Positions 9,107-18,169 of a stretch of DNA of 64,000 bases are shown here, piece after piece (position 1 is the first letter of the stretch; every line of letters begins with the position of its first letter). The notes below the pieces were generated by a model. That model saw nothing but the letters and a program-made list of their open reading frames with translations. It had not been told where the DNA came from and ran no database searches. The stretch lies in NCBI GenBank assembly GCA_031292515.1, contig JARLGZ010000017.1, positions 1 through 64,000 of the forward strand, given 5' to 3'. The translations under genes and the position numbers were made by a program. This DNA is from Puia sp. (lineage in GTDB: Bacteria; Bacteroidota; Bacteroidia; Chitinophagales; Chitinophagaceae).

Positions 9107-11584
9107 GTCCGATCGGAGGCTTTTTGCGGGATTGACGAGCGCCGTCTTTATCACCTCGCGACTGATCACTGCCAGTGTAATCCCTAATAGAGCGACGATC
9201 GGTATGAGAAACAGCCACCCTGTCAGTCGGATGTGATAGGCGTAGGAATCGAGCCACCTGTTCATCAAAAGACTCGCAGCAGGCAGGGCTATGACCAATG
9301 CCCAGCAGGCGAGCCTTACAAAATCCCTTGATAACAGCGAGAGCAACTGGTTCAAAGACGCTCCCAGGACCTTATGAATGCCGACTTCTTTTGTCCGTTG
9401 AGCAGCGACGAGGGTGACCAACCCATATAAGCCAAGACAGGAAACAAAAATAGCGAGCAGGGTGAACCCGTTGAATAAAGCCATATCGGTCTCGTCCTGC
9501 TTGTATTGCTTGCTTACCATCTCATCAAAGAACTCGTAGTCAAAGGGTACGGCTGGGAAGCTGTGCGCATATAGCGCCTTCACGACGGGCAGGTCACGCG
9601 GTCTGATCTTCATATTGATCGCATTCATGTCGGGATTCGTGTTGTAGACCAATACCAGCGGTTCCACCAGGTTATGCAGGGATTTGTAATAGAAGTCCTT
9701 TACGACGCCCACGATCCGCCCCTTTCGTTCAAACCCTTCTAACCGACGGCCGATCGCGGATGTCTTCCAGCCCATCTCTTTTACAAATGCCTCGTTTACG
9801 AGGAATGCCTCCTTCTTGTCGGTGGTAAAGCTATCCGACAAATTCCTCCCCTCCGCCAGCCGGATCCCGAAAACGGGCAGATAGTGCGGGTCTATTTGAA
9901 AATAATTGCATAACAATTCCCGTCTCCTGCCGCTGCCCGGACCTGCGCTTCCACCTGCATCTGCTACATTTCCCTGACCTGGGCTTCCACCCGCACCCGC
10001 CGCTACTACACCCCCACCTCCTTTCCCGCTTTTTACTCCACTTTTTATCCCGTTTTCATCCGCTGCCGCTTTTGTACTGGATAAGACAAGCCCTCCGATC
10101 TGCATCTGTGAGCCTATCGTAAGGTCCCGCACTTCGGGGATCTGTCGTAATGCGTCCCGGAAGGCATCCACGGAACTCCGGAACACGGAGTCTTCCGGCG
10201 GATATACAGCCAATAGCTGATCTTTGTTATAGCCCAGGTCTTTTTGCCGGATAAACTTCATTTGGTAATAGATGACGGCCGTGCCCATCATCAGGGCAGC
10301 CGCGATGGAAAACTGGACAATGGTCACCGTCTTTCGGAGGAGCAGCCCTTTGACGCTGCCCCGCCAGCTTCCCTTCAAAATGCTGACGGGCTGCAAAGCA
10401 GACAATACAAAAGCGGGATATAAACCGGCCAGAAACAAGGTGACGAAAAAAATAGCGCCCATAAATAGCATTCCCCGCCCCCTGTCCACAGATAGCTTTA
10501 TCTGCCATAGTTTGTTAAACCAGGGAACGGCGACCTCTACCAAAACGATGGAAAGCAACCAGGCCATCGATATCAGGAGCAGCGATTCAAAAAGGAATTG
10601 CCGCATCAATTGAAATTTCCCGGCGCCGCTCACTTTCCGGATCCCCACTTCTTTCGCACGCTCCATCGATTTGGCTGTGGATAGATTGATATAATTCAAC
10701 AACGCGATCACCAGGATGAAAACGGCCAGTATGGAAAAAACGGCATTCAACTGTCTGCTCCCTTTCGGCGTGTCCAATATTTTACCTTTGGTGAAATGAA
10801 CGTCGCTCAGCGCCTCCAGCTCAAAACCCAATCTATACCCGTTGTCGTTTTTCGGATTCAATTCCGGCCGTACATACCTGTCGTTTATCTGCTGCAAACC
10901 TGCCTCGAAACTTTTAAGCCCTGGGCGCCTGCCGAATAAGACAAAGGTATAAAGAGAGATCTCGTCGATCCAACTGGTGACCTTTGAGTAATCGGCTGAC
11001 AGCAGGCCCTCGATCCGGATATCCGAATTGTCGGGCCTGTCTTTCACTACACCGGTAACCAGCAGATTCTGCCCGCTGCAGGTCATCGTCTTTCCCAGGG
11101 CGGACCGGGTCCCAAAATATTTTTTGGCAATGGTCTCCGTAATGACAATGGAGGAAGGGTTTTGCAAGGCGCCAGCCGCGGCGCCTTGCAGGAAGGTGAA
11201 ACTGAAAATGGAAAAAACATTTTGATCCGCCTTATAGAATGCTTCTTCCCGGATAAGATCGTTGTTGTATTTCAGGACCTGGGGAGCCTGTTCGAGCCGG
11301 ACGACCGATTCCACCTCCGGATAGTCCTGCTTTAGGACAACAGCCAGCGGAGCAGGCGTGGTAGCCATCCTGGTATCGGATTCCGGTGAATGGATGATTG
11401 TCGTCACCCTGGCAATACGATCCATTTTCTCATTGTAACGGTCAAAGGTCGACTCATTATAAACATATATAAAAATGATCATGCAGGTGGCGATGCCGAT
11501 TGCCAGGCCTAAAATGTTGATGAATGAGAAACTGTTATGTTTTATAAGGTTTCGCCAGGCAATAGTCAGGTAGTTTTTTATCAT
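9104..11584 (-). CDS. ABC transporter permease of the MacB/FtsX type, no ATPase
   Basis: 826-residue inner-membrane protein with the duplicated MacB_PCD + FtsX arrangement: TM1 at about 20-42 (FSFINILGLAIGIATCMIIFIYV), periplasmic domain to about 285, three TM helices (AVFSILAVFILVIALLNYINLSTAKSMERAKEVGIRKVSGA), a second periplasmic domain, and three C-terminal TM helices (GFTLLAIFVSCLGLYGLV). No ATPase gene is nearby, as usual for this Bacteroidota family; the substrate or mechanical role is unknown. Odd: around residues 520-565 the second periplasmic domain carries a Gly/Ala/Ser-rich insertion (KSGKGGGGVVAAGAGGSPGQ...), partly made of a 36-bp DNA duplication. Distantly related to the tandem pair at 44.2-49.2 kb. 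Confidence 0.88.
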   Translation of the reverse strand: MIKNYLTIAWRNLIKHNSFSFINILGLAIGIATCMIIFIYVYNESTFDRYNEKMDRIARVTTIIHSPESDTRMATTPAPLAVVLKQDYPEVESVVRLEQAPQVLKYNNDLIREEAFYKADQNVFSIFSFTFLQGAAAGALQNPSSIVITETIAKKYFGTRSALGKTMTCSGQNLLVTGVVKDRPDNSDIRIEGLLSADYSKVTSWIDEISLYTFVLFGRRPGLKSFEAGLQQINDRYVRPELNPKNDNGYRLGFELEALSDVHFTKGKILDTPKGSRQLNAVFSILAVFILVIALLNYINLSTAKSMERAKEVGIRKVSGAGKFQLMRQFLFESLLLISMAWLLSIVLVEVAVPWFNKLWQIKLSVDRGRGMLFMGAIFFVTLFLAGLYPAFVLSALQPVSILKGSWRGSVKGLLLRKTVTIVQFSIAAALMMGTAVIYYQMKFIRQKDLGYNKDQLLAVYPPEDSVFRSSVDAFRDALRQIPEVRDLTIGSQMQIGGLVLSSTKAAADENGIKSGVKSGKGGGGVVAAGAGGSPGQGNVADAGGSAGPGSGRRRELLCNYFQIDPHYLPVFGIRLAEGRNLSDSFTTDKKEAFLVNEAFVKEMGWKTSAIGRRLEGFERKGRIVGVVKDFYYKSLHNLVEPLVLVYNTNPDMNAINMKIRPRDLPVVKALYAHSFPAVPFDYEFFDEMVSKQYKQDETDMALFNGFTLLAIFVSCLGLYGLVTLVAAQRTKEVGIHKVLGASLNQLLSLLSRDFVRLACWALVIALPAASLLMNRWLDSYAYHIRLTGWLFLIPIVALLGITLAVISREVIKTALVNPAKSLRSD
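9937..10008 (-). repeat. In-frame 36-bp duplication in the FtsX periplasmic loop
   Basis: Two degenerate 36-bp units (9937-9972, 9973-10008) sharing GACCTGSGCTTCCACC; each encodes about 12 Gly/Ala-rich residues (AGGSPGQG / AGGSAGPG). Confidence 0.6.
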
Positions 11585-11600
11585 AAAGACTCATAAAGAC
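11581..11600. repeat. 10-bp direct duplication over a start codon
   Basis: TCATAAAGAC occurs twice head to tail; on the minus strand this is AGTCTTTATG twice, so the ATG of the FtsX-like gene (11582-11584) is duplicated 10 bp upstream and out of frame. Confidence 0.8.
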
Positions 11601-11635
11601 TGTTGAATAAACCGGAAGATGGCTTCAAGAAGAGC

Positions 11636-11757
11636 GGATCGGAAATTGACGGATCGGGAAAAGGGCGGATCGAAAACGGGACGGATCTGAAAAGTTACGG
11701 ATCGAAGAGTCACGAATCGAAAAGCTACGGATCTGAAAAGTTACGGATCAAAGAGCG
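11636..11757. repeat. Degenerate 15-16-bp tandem array, intergenic
   Basis: Core CGGATCNGAAAAG recurs with GGATC (or GAATC) at 11636, 11651, 11667, 11683, 11699, 11714, 11729 and 11745, then fades out to about 11850. It fills most of the 11585-12072 gap. An 86-codon frame across it is an artefact of the repeat. The rest of the gap (11860-12072) has no supported gene. Confidence 0.8.
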
Positions 11758-12072
11758 GGTGGGTCGGGGTCGGCGAGGCCCGGATCAAAGGGGAACGGAT
11801 AAAGATCGAACGGACACAAATCGAAGGGGCACAGATCGAACGGACAAAGCGGCCATATGTTAAAGAAGGGGTAATAGAATAAGGCAATAGAATAATACAA
11901 TAAACAGCCCATGGCATACGGACTAAGGAACGCGCAATGACACGATGATGTAATCTTGGAAAAAATTCCCGGATCTCAATTGCCTCAACCGTGTTTTAAG
12001 AAAGCTATAACATTGGGATGTTTCCGGCAGATGACGAGGCTGTTTCCGGCAGGCATAAGCGCGGTCAATGGG

Positions 12073-12687
12073 TCAATGTGTCTCGTAGAACCGGACCAGG
12101 TTGAACTTATACCCGTTTTCCGCATTGCCGCTCAGTTGGTACAACAGTACGCGGGTGTCGCCGGTCGGAGTGTCCTGGCTGGCGCCGGACTTGCCGTCGT
12201 CCGTTTTATAGATGGGAAATTTCTGCTGGAGATAATTGCCTATCAGCGCGAACTGATCGTGTCCCTTATAACCCGTATTGACTTTCCCATTTAACATGAG
12301 ATCGGGAAGCATGCAGGCGACTATCGATTTATTCGCCTCCGATAAAAACGCATAGATCGTTCCGTAGACGGCATTCGAATCGTTGTAGATATACAGGACC
12401 AGATCGGGGTAGCCGTCGCTGTTGAGATCCAGTATCTCCGATTTCCCGACGCGGCCCCGGATCATAAAGTCCAGGTCACGGGCCTGGTTGTCGAAGCCGA
12501 TGGGGCGGATGATCAATTCATTGTCAATATAACTCTTGTTTTTGCAGACTACCCGGTATCCGACCTTGCCTGTTTTTACGGTCGTGTCGATCTTGCCGAT
12601 CAATTGCTGCGCACCGACGGCGGCGGAACTCAATACTCCCGCAAGAAACAGCAGACCGGCATATGACAAGATAAAATGACGTTTCAT
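12073..12687 (-). CDS. Periplasmic PliI-like protein (I-type lysozyme inhibitor family)
   Basis: 204 residues with signal peptide (cleavage near SAAVGAQQ). The body resembles PliI-type lysozyme inhibitors: ELIIRPIGFDNQARDLDFMI, GKSEILDLNSDGYPDLVLYIY, GTIYAFLSEANKSI, GYKGHDQFALIGNYLQQKFPIYK, then TGDTRVLLYQLSGNAENGYKFNLVRF. This is the usual order of the family, so the fold is likely; inhibition of a lysozyme is not shown. It starts 3 bp after the stop of the AsmA-like gene on the same strand, so both are probably one transcript and both may act on the envelope. Confidence 0.75.
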   Translation of the reverse strand: MKRHFILSYAGLLFLAGVLSSAAVGAQQLIGKIDTTVKTGKVGYRVVCKNKSYIDNELIIRPIGFDNQARDLDFMIRGRVGKSEILDLNSDGYPDLVLYIYNDSNAVYGTIYAFLSEANKSIVACMLPDLMLNGKVNTGYKGHDQFALIGNYLQQKFPIYKTDDGKSGASQDTPTGDTRVLLYQLSGNAENGYKFNLVRFYETH

Positions 12688-12690
12688 GCC

Positions 12691-15237
12691 CTAAAGATAA
12701 TCTGAAAACGAATGCGGCGAACGTATCTTCTTTTTGAATAATCCGAGCCGGTAATGCAGCGGTTCTTTTCCTGTATTGTAGGCATGCACATAAATGCTTA
12801 AGCCGTGTTTTGCATCGACCCCGACATTTTTGGGTATGCCTTTCCTCTTTTTGAGATTCAGCAAAGGCACTTGTATATCGGCGTCGGTATACTCCCCATC
12901 CAGCTTATATACTCCTTCCACGAACATCTCCAATACACTGGACTGGATCTCCATCTTGTCGAAAACGGCAGTATCTTTTGAGAATACGAACAGATCGTGC
13001 AGCCGTGAAAAATATACATGGGACAGATCCCTGTTTTTAAGGGCAAAATTACTGAGCTTCAACAACGGTGAGAAATTCAGGAGAGCCCCCTTGTCTATTG
13101 TGAAATCCAAGGCCCCCTCCAGCGAGCCCGGGATTTTTTTGCCTTTATTTGTCAGGCGCATCGAAAGATCCGTCCGGGCATTCAGTAAACCGGCGAGGTT
13201 ACGGGAACCCAGCGATTGCTGACCAAAATTGTCAAAGGAATAAAACAATGTCGACAGGTCCAGCTGGGTCAGGACGGCGTGCAGCTTCACCCTGTTCTCT
13301 TCCTCCCCCTCGTTGCTAAGTGTGCCCGAAAGCGTCACATTCCCTTTTGCCGTCTGCAGGGAAGCCTTTGACAAGGACAGGACGCCGTTGCTAAACTTTA
13401 TTCCCGCAGCCACCTGCTCAGCCGTGAAATTATTGCAGGTCAACCGGTCGATCTGCAGCTGGGTATATACCTGACAGCGCCGGATATAGCGGTCTATAAG
13501 CATCCCGGCGGCACCCGCCCGGTTACCGGCAGCGCCATCGGCGGCCGTTTCAGCACGTTTCGCGGAGGCTCTGCGGGACGATCCGTGACCCAGGAAAGGC
13601 AATAACGACCCGAGATCCAGAGAAGAGGAATATAGTTTCCAATCGAGTATCATTCTACCGGTGTCGGCATTTGCAAAGGCCAGGAAATGAGAGGCATTTC
13701 CGGTCAGCTTTACCGGGCTCCTGCCGATCTTTCCGCTGATCTGGCTGATGACCAGGTCCTGGTGGTCAAAGGCCAGGTTCACCTGGCCGTCGCTAATTTT
13801 TATAGCCCGCGGGAGATAGCTGATTTCCGCATCTTTGATTTGAATGGTTCCGCGGAGGGCCATCGACATCCCGCTGTTTTCCGAGAGCGGATACCTGCAT
13901 GACAGATCCATATCCACGCGCCCTTTGTCAAAGGAGAGATCCGTGCTCTGAAGGAGATGCTGCCAGGGCGCCACGTTATTGTGGATGCTTAAGTCGAATA
14001 CCATGAGGGCGGTATCCAGGCGGCGGATTTCCAGTCGGTTTGTATAAAAGTCAATGCTATTTTCGTATTTCCCGGTTAAGGAATCGGCATATATCAACGA
14101 GTTGGCATCCGAAGCGGGAAGCGAAGGATTGATGGTGTTATCGAAGCCTCCCGTAAAAGAACAGTCGTCAATCGTACCGATATAGCCTGACAGGATATTT
14201 CTCCGGACGACCCACCGCAGTTTTATTTTCGGATCGCCGCCGCCGGAAAGTTTACCCCCGATCCGTGCGTCCACGGCAAAGGGGCGTTCAAAATGCAGCA
14301 AGTCGAGTTTGCGGCTGATATTATTGGGCAGCCAGGATCTGGCCTGCCGGAAGTCCAGGATGGGCACTTCGAGACGCAGGTCGAACAGCCGGGATGAATC
14401 AAAACGGAAAGCCCCGTCCACCAGGAGCCGCTCGCCGCCGATGGTAAGCGCCAATCGTTGAAAAGACAATCGCTTTGGCCCGGGCGCGAAATCGAGGTTT
14501 CCTTTGCCCACTACTTCCTGTTCCTGCAGAAAGCTGCCTTTCCCGGTATTAAAAGCGAGAGATCTCACCCTGACATCCAGGCTGGTCTTCCACCGGTCTT
14601 CTCCTCTCCCGGATAACGCCGCAGACAGATCCTCCCGGTCCATGGAAAGACGATGCACCTGGAAACTATAAGACTTGTGCCGGGTAGAGTCGACGATGAC
14701 GATATCGACGTCCTTTATCTGGATCTTCGCGGGAAAAGAGGATGCGGTCCGGGACGAGGTGGCCCTGTCTTCCGGGGAAGCACCCACGGTGGACGTGTTG
14801 TTCCGCCGGCTGTCCCGCCTGTCGGACCATACATACCCGTTATAATAGCCGCTGCTGTCCCGGTTGAGATAGAGCCCCCCTTTCTCCAGGACGAGTTTCC
14901 GTATGGAAGGATGGCTGGTAAACAACCCGCTAAAGCCTGGTACGATCCTGATCTTTTCCATATACAGGGTGTGGCGTCCCGCCGGGGCATATACAGTGTC
15001 GTCGATTGTCAACCCGTTTATCTGCAAAGCAGGATAAGGAAAGTTGTTCCAGAGATTGATACCAATATCCCTGATATGGACGCTCCCCAGGAACCGCTGA
15101 TTCAGAAAGGAATTGACCTGCGCCGTCAACTTTGCCTTATGAGTCACAAAATAGATCCAGGCCGCTGCTCCCAGCAGTATCCAACACAAGAAAAACCCTG
15201 CTGCAATCCTTACGGTATATTTGAGAACCTTTGACAT
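12691..15237 (-). CDS. AsmA-family envelope protein
   Basis: 848 residues. One N-terminal TM anchor (IAAGFFLCWILLGAAAWIYFV, about 10-32), then the AsmA N-terminal domain (LTAQVNSFLNQRFLGSVHIRDI, LWNNFPYPALQINGLTI) and a long repetitive beta-rich region, ending with the AsmA C-terminal block (LSNFALKNRDLSHVYFSRLHDLF, KMEIQSSVLEMFVEGVY, YTDADIQVPLLNLKKRKG). Family members are bridge-like proteins thought to move lipid between inner and outer membrane. ATG 15237 (MSKVLKY) is preferred to the in-frame start at 15333, which adds a basic stretch before the anchor. Followed by the PliI-like gene after 3 bp. Confidence 0.85.
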   Translation of the reverse strand: MSKVLKYTVRIAAGFFLCWILLGAAAWIYFVTHKAKLTAQVNSFLNQRFLGSVHIRDIGINLWNNFPYPALQINGLTIDDTVYAPAGRHTLYMEKIRIVPGFSGLFTSHPSIRKLVLEKGGLYLNRDSSGYYNGYVWSDRRDSRRNNTSTVGASPEDRATSSRTASSFPAKIQIKDVDIVIVDSTRHKSYSFQVHRLSMDREDLSAALSGRGEDRWKTSLDVRVRSLAFNTGKGSFLQEQEVVGKGNLDFAPGPKRLSFQRLALTIGGERLLVDGAFRFDSSRLFDLRLEVPILDFRQARSWLPNNISRKLDLLHFERPFAVDARIGGKLSGGGDPKIKLRWVVRRNILSGYIGTIDDCSFTGGFDNTINPSLPASDANSLIYADSLTGKYENSIDFYTNRLEIRRLDTALMVFDLSIHNNVAPWQHLLQSTDLSFDKGRVDMDLSCRYPLSENSGMSMALRGTIQIKDAEISYLPRAIKISDGQVNLAFDHQDLVISQISGKIGRSPVKLTGNASHFLAFANADTGRMILDWKLYSSSLDLGSLLPFLGHGSSRRASAKRAETAADGAAGNRAGAAGMLIDRYIRRCQVYTQLQIDRLTCNNFTAEQVAAGIKFSNGVLSLSKASLQTAKGNVTLSGTLSNEGEEENRVKLHAVLTQLDLSTLFYSFDNFGQQSLGSRNLAGLLNARTDLSMRLTNKGKKIPGSLEGALDFTIDKGALLNFSPLLKLSNFALKNRDLSHVYFSRLHDLFVFSKDTAVFDKMEIQSSVLEMFVEGVYKLDGEYTDADIQVPLLNLKKRKGIPKNVGVDAKHGLSIYVHAYNTGKEPLHYRLGLFKKKIRSPHSFSDYL

Positions 15238-15522
15238 GCCCCTTATTATAACCAATTTGCGGACCGGAAAAGACCGGGTTCGCGGAATTCGGGGGAATAC
15301 GCAAATTAACCCGGCAAACACGCGGGTGGACACAAAAAGCCCCGCAGGGCCCGGAGCGGGGGCGTTGAAAACCGGGGGCGCCCCCCCTGAAAACCAGGAA
15401 CAGGCCGTTCGCCGAAGCCTCTTTGGGGAATTTCCTCCTCAGGATTCCGGAACCTCGTCAGGGACAAGACGCCAACGTATTTCCAAACTAATTCGGGTCT
15501 TACGCGCCCAACTTGTTCGTCA

Positions 15523-16773
15523 TCAGTTAGAAATCATCGTATGTGACTTGATGTCAACCGTCACCGCATCGCTGTCTGTTTTTTGATCGGGATTCGCGTC
15601 GTGGTATTCGATACGAAGCGTCTCCGCGTCGCAGGTGATACGGAGATATCCATAATTCTTATCGTCATAATTCTCGAAGATCAACTCGTTATTCACCTTG
15701 TTGGGCGTGCGCAGGGGAGTGCCTCCTTTTTTGGTGAGCGGCGTTACGTTGTGCCCGGAATTTCCACAAACGATATAAGGAACGTCAAATTTGCCGACTG
15801 TCCGGGTAAACCGCTGGTAGTTGTGTGCGTGCCCGGACAAGAAGGCGTGGGGCCAGAACCCCGCCTTCGTGCAGCAGGCATCCAGGTCGGTCAGCAGGCC
15901 AGGGCTGGCTTTGTGTGCGCTCCCTCCGGTATACGGGGGATGATGTACGGCGACGATGACGGCATGGTCCGCGTTCTTTACCCGGGTGAGTTGGCTGGTC
16001 AGAAATGCAAGCTGCTCATCGTTGATGGCAGGATATTTCCCGTTCTGGCTCGATATGATTCCCGGATCCTCGAGGACATTGCTATACAGACCGATGATCG
16101 TAACAAAAGGCGCGTCAAAGGCGAAATAGACCCCGGGCTGGGTCATCGTCGTCCTGCGAAGCCCCATCGCATCGGTAGCCAGTTGCGGGCTGTCCGTGAC
16201 AAAGTTTCTCAAAAAAGCCTCCAGCGTCGTCAGACTATCCCCTTTGTAGACCAGTCCGTCATGGTTGCCCGGAATGGCAAGGATGGGAGCAGGATAGTTT
16301 CGGTAGGCATCATAGAACTGGTCATAGTAGAATCTCCCTTCGCCAAAGCTGTATACGACGTCCCCGAGATGATACAGGAAGGAAGGAACCGCCGAGGCGG
16401 CTTCTCCGACAAAGTCGTTGGCCAGTTTGTCGGCTACCATGTTCTGGCTGGTCGGTCCTTTTGTGGACCCTGTGTCTCCTACCGAATGAAAGACGATCTG
16501 TCCGGCCTTTTTGATCGCCGCAACCGCATCGGCGCCGGCCGAACCCAGCACTTCTTCGAGGGTTAGCACGAGGTTACCCGGAACCCGCGGATCGGGGATC
16601 GGCTGCAGCAGATTTTTGACGATGAGGTCATAGAGCTTTGTGTCCGATCCGTGCGGGATTTTAAATTCGGTCGGATCGCCGGTGTGTTGCAATTCTGAGA
16701 AAGCAGGATCCGTTTCGGGGGCTGCGTGCCCGGAGGCTCCGTGCCCGGGGGATGCATGTGTTTGTTTTGCCAT
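15523..16773 (-). CDS. Calcineurin-like metallophosphoesterase
   Basis: 416 residues with the full metal-site series: GDTG (about 97), HLGDVVYSFGEG (about 140), GNHD (about 169), HHPPYTGG (about 258) and GHAHNYQR (about 293). This places it among purple-acid-phosphatase-like Metallophos enzymes. There is no signal peptide; the first 40 residues are low complexity (HASPGHGASGHAAPE). The end of the protein (YGYLRITCDAETLRIEYHDANPD) matches the small beta domain that follows the catalytic core in such enzymes. It stands alone, with an A/T-rich upstream stretch (16774-16980) in which I see no gene. Substrate unknown. Confidence 0.88.
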   Translation of the reverse strand: MAKQTHASPGHGASGHAAPETDPAFSELQHTGDPTEFKIPHGSDTKLYDLIVKNLLQPIPDPRVPGNLVLTLEEVLGSAGADAVAAIKKAGQIVFHSVGDTGSTKGPTSQNMVADKLANDFVGEAASAVPSFLYHLGDVVYSFGEGRFYYDQFYDAYRNYPAPILAIPGNHDGLVYKGDSLTTLEAFLRNFVTDSPQLATDAMGLRRTTMTQPGVYFAFDAPFVTIIGLYSNVLEDPGIISSQNGKYPAINDEQLAFLTSQLTRVKNADHAVIVAVHHPPYTGGSAHKASPGLLTDLDACCTKAGFWPHAFLSGHAHNYQRFTRTVGKFDVPYIVCGNSGHNVTPLTKKGGTPLRTPNKVNNELIFENYDDKNYGYLRITCDAETLRIEYHDANPDQKTDSDAVTVDIKSHTMISN

Positions 16774-16980
16774 AAAAAAAGGTTTAAATCTTCAATTGAT
16801 ATATGCAATGATATATGTAAGCCTACACTAATATATCCCGGTTTCCGGTGAATTAGTAGCGGTTGGAGTAATGATAACAGAAAATTCAATTTAAATATCA
16901 TCCGGCAGAAATGTCCCCTTTGCTCCATCCCGTTTGTTATAAGATAAACAGAACATCGTCAACGCTAAATTTAAATAACA

Positions 16981-17618
16981 ATGAGAAAATTAAATGTATT
17001 TAATTTCGTAACCTTAGACGGTTATTTTGAAGGCCCCGGTAAAGGAGAATATGCATAGCATAAACATCAGCAAACAAGTGAAGAAACCGACTACGCCAAA
17101 GATAAGTTGCAATATAACAGCATATTGCTTTTCGGAAGGGTAACTTACGAACAAATGGTCAGTTTCTGGCCAACCGAAAATGCTATCAAAATGTTTCCCG
17201 ACGTGGCGACCGGGATGAATAGCGCAGAGAAAATCGTCTTCCCGAATTCCTTAAAAAATGCCGGCTGGAATAACACAAGAATAATTAAAGGCGGCATCGT
17301 AGAAGAAATAAGGAAACTGAAAGCTACAAAGGGAAAGGACATGGCCTACCCGGCAGCGGGAGTATCGTTACCCGATTTGCCGAAAATGGCCTGATCGACG
17401 AGTTTCAGTTTATGATCGATCCGGTCGCCATCGGAAATCGAACATATGAAGCCCTGAAACTTCAATTAACCGACAACTGCTATTATTTTGCATTGCCTGG
17501 CGAGTTGTATGCCGCCATTGATGAAGGGAAGGCAAAACAAAACTTTCAGAAGGCCCTTGTGCTCGTCAGGACGAAATCAGATAAGCAAACAATCACAAAG
17601 AGAATAAATAAGCTTTGA
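16981..17618 (+). pseudogene. Broken dihydrofolate-reductase-like (RibD C-terminal) gene, with a foreign tail
   Basis: Translation from ATG 16981 gives MRKLNVFNFVTLDGYFEG, the typical start of Bacteroidota RibD_C/DHFR-like proteins. Codon 26 is TAG (17056-17058) where the family normally has Trp (GxxxWHxH). The frame continues with LLFGRVTYEQMVSFWPT and IIKGGIVEEIRKLKATKGKDM, then shifts by one base at about 17345-17351; the other frame continues GSGSIVTRFAENGLIDEFQFMIDPVAIGN. After that the sequence (ALPGELYAAIDEGKAKQNFQKA..., TITKRINKL) resembles the C-terminus of YdeI/OmpD-associated proteins rather than DHFR, so a deletion may have joined two genes. The tract is visibly A/T richer than its neighbours. 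Pseudogene status is firm; the tail identity is tentative. Confidence 0.75.
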
Positions 17619-17631
17619 CGCTGTGTCTGAA

Positions 17632-18099
17632 TTAAGGCAATGAAGACGTGTCTCCCTCATCCACCCTAATACCCGATAAAAGCCGGTCGAGGGAGAGGGG
17701 TCCGGAACCGATGATGATAAAAAGCAGCAGCAGGGACAATACCAGTATCGAGAGCCAGAGCTCGGAGTTGACGAAAGGAGAGGTAATATTCACAAAGAAC
17801 ACTGCTCCAAAAACGATCGGCGCTTCCAGCAGGCACCAAAGCCGGGTAAACAGCCCCAGGAAAATCAGGACGCCTCCCAACAGCTGTATGTATATGGTGT
17901 AGTAGATGAGGGCGGTGATGATCCGAGGCGGCAGGTTCACGGCCCTGGTGTCTATGACGAGGTAACGCAGATAGGCCGCATTGTTCAAAAAAATATATCC
18001 TTTGGTAACCAGCAGAATCCCCAGCAGCATACGTATTACGTCTAATATCTTCGGATGATGGGTGTTGCCCCAGTTTTCTATTCCACGCGTGATTCTCAT
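17632..18099 (-). CDS. DoxX-family membrane protein
   Basis: 155 residues, four TM helices: ILDVIRMLLGILLVTKGYIFL (18-39), ITALIYYTIYIQLLGGVLIFLGLF (60-84), WCLLEAPIVFGAVFFV (87-103), LWLSILVLSLLLLFIIIGSGPLSLD (113-140). The order and the GxGPLSLD end are typical of DoxX, small membrane proteins of uncertain redox-related role. Single gene; the broken DHFR-like gene is convergent and ends 14 bp away. Confidence 0.8.
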   Translation of the reverse strand: MRITRGIENWGNTHHPKILDVIRMLLGILLVTKGYIFLNNAAYLRYLVIDTRAVNLPPRIITALIYYTIYIQLLGGVLIFLGLFTRLWCLLEAPIVFGAVFFVNITSPFVNSELWLSILVLSLLLLFIIIGSGPLSLDRLLSGIRVDEGDTSSLP

Positions 18100-18169
18100 G
18101 AGTTATGATTTAACTAAGAAGAGACAATTCCGGACTGCGAAAGGTTCACCAAAGATATCTTTTTTACAT

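Noticed and set aside
11603-11863. 86-codon plus-strand frame (KSYGSKSHESKSYGS...)
   Set aside because: It is a translation of the 15-16-bp repeat array; low complexity, no initiation context, and it lies head-on beside the FtsX-like gene start.
15583-16566. 327-codon plus-strand frame opposite the metallophosphoesterase
   Set aside because: Antisense shadow; all metallophosphoesterase motifs are on the minus strand.
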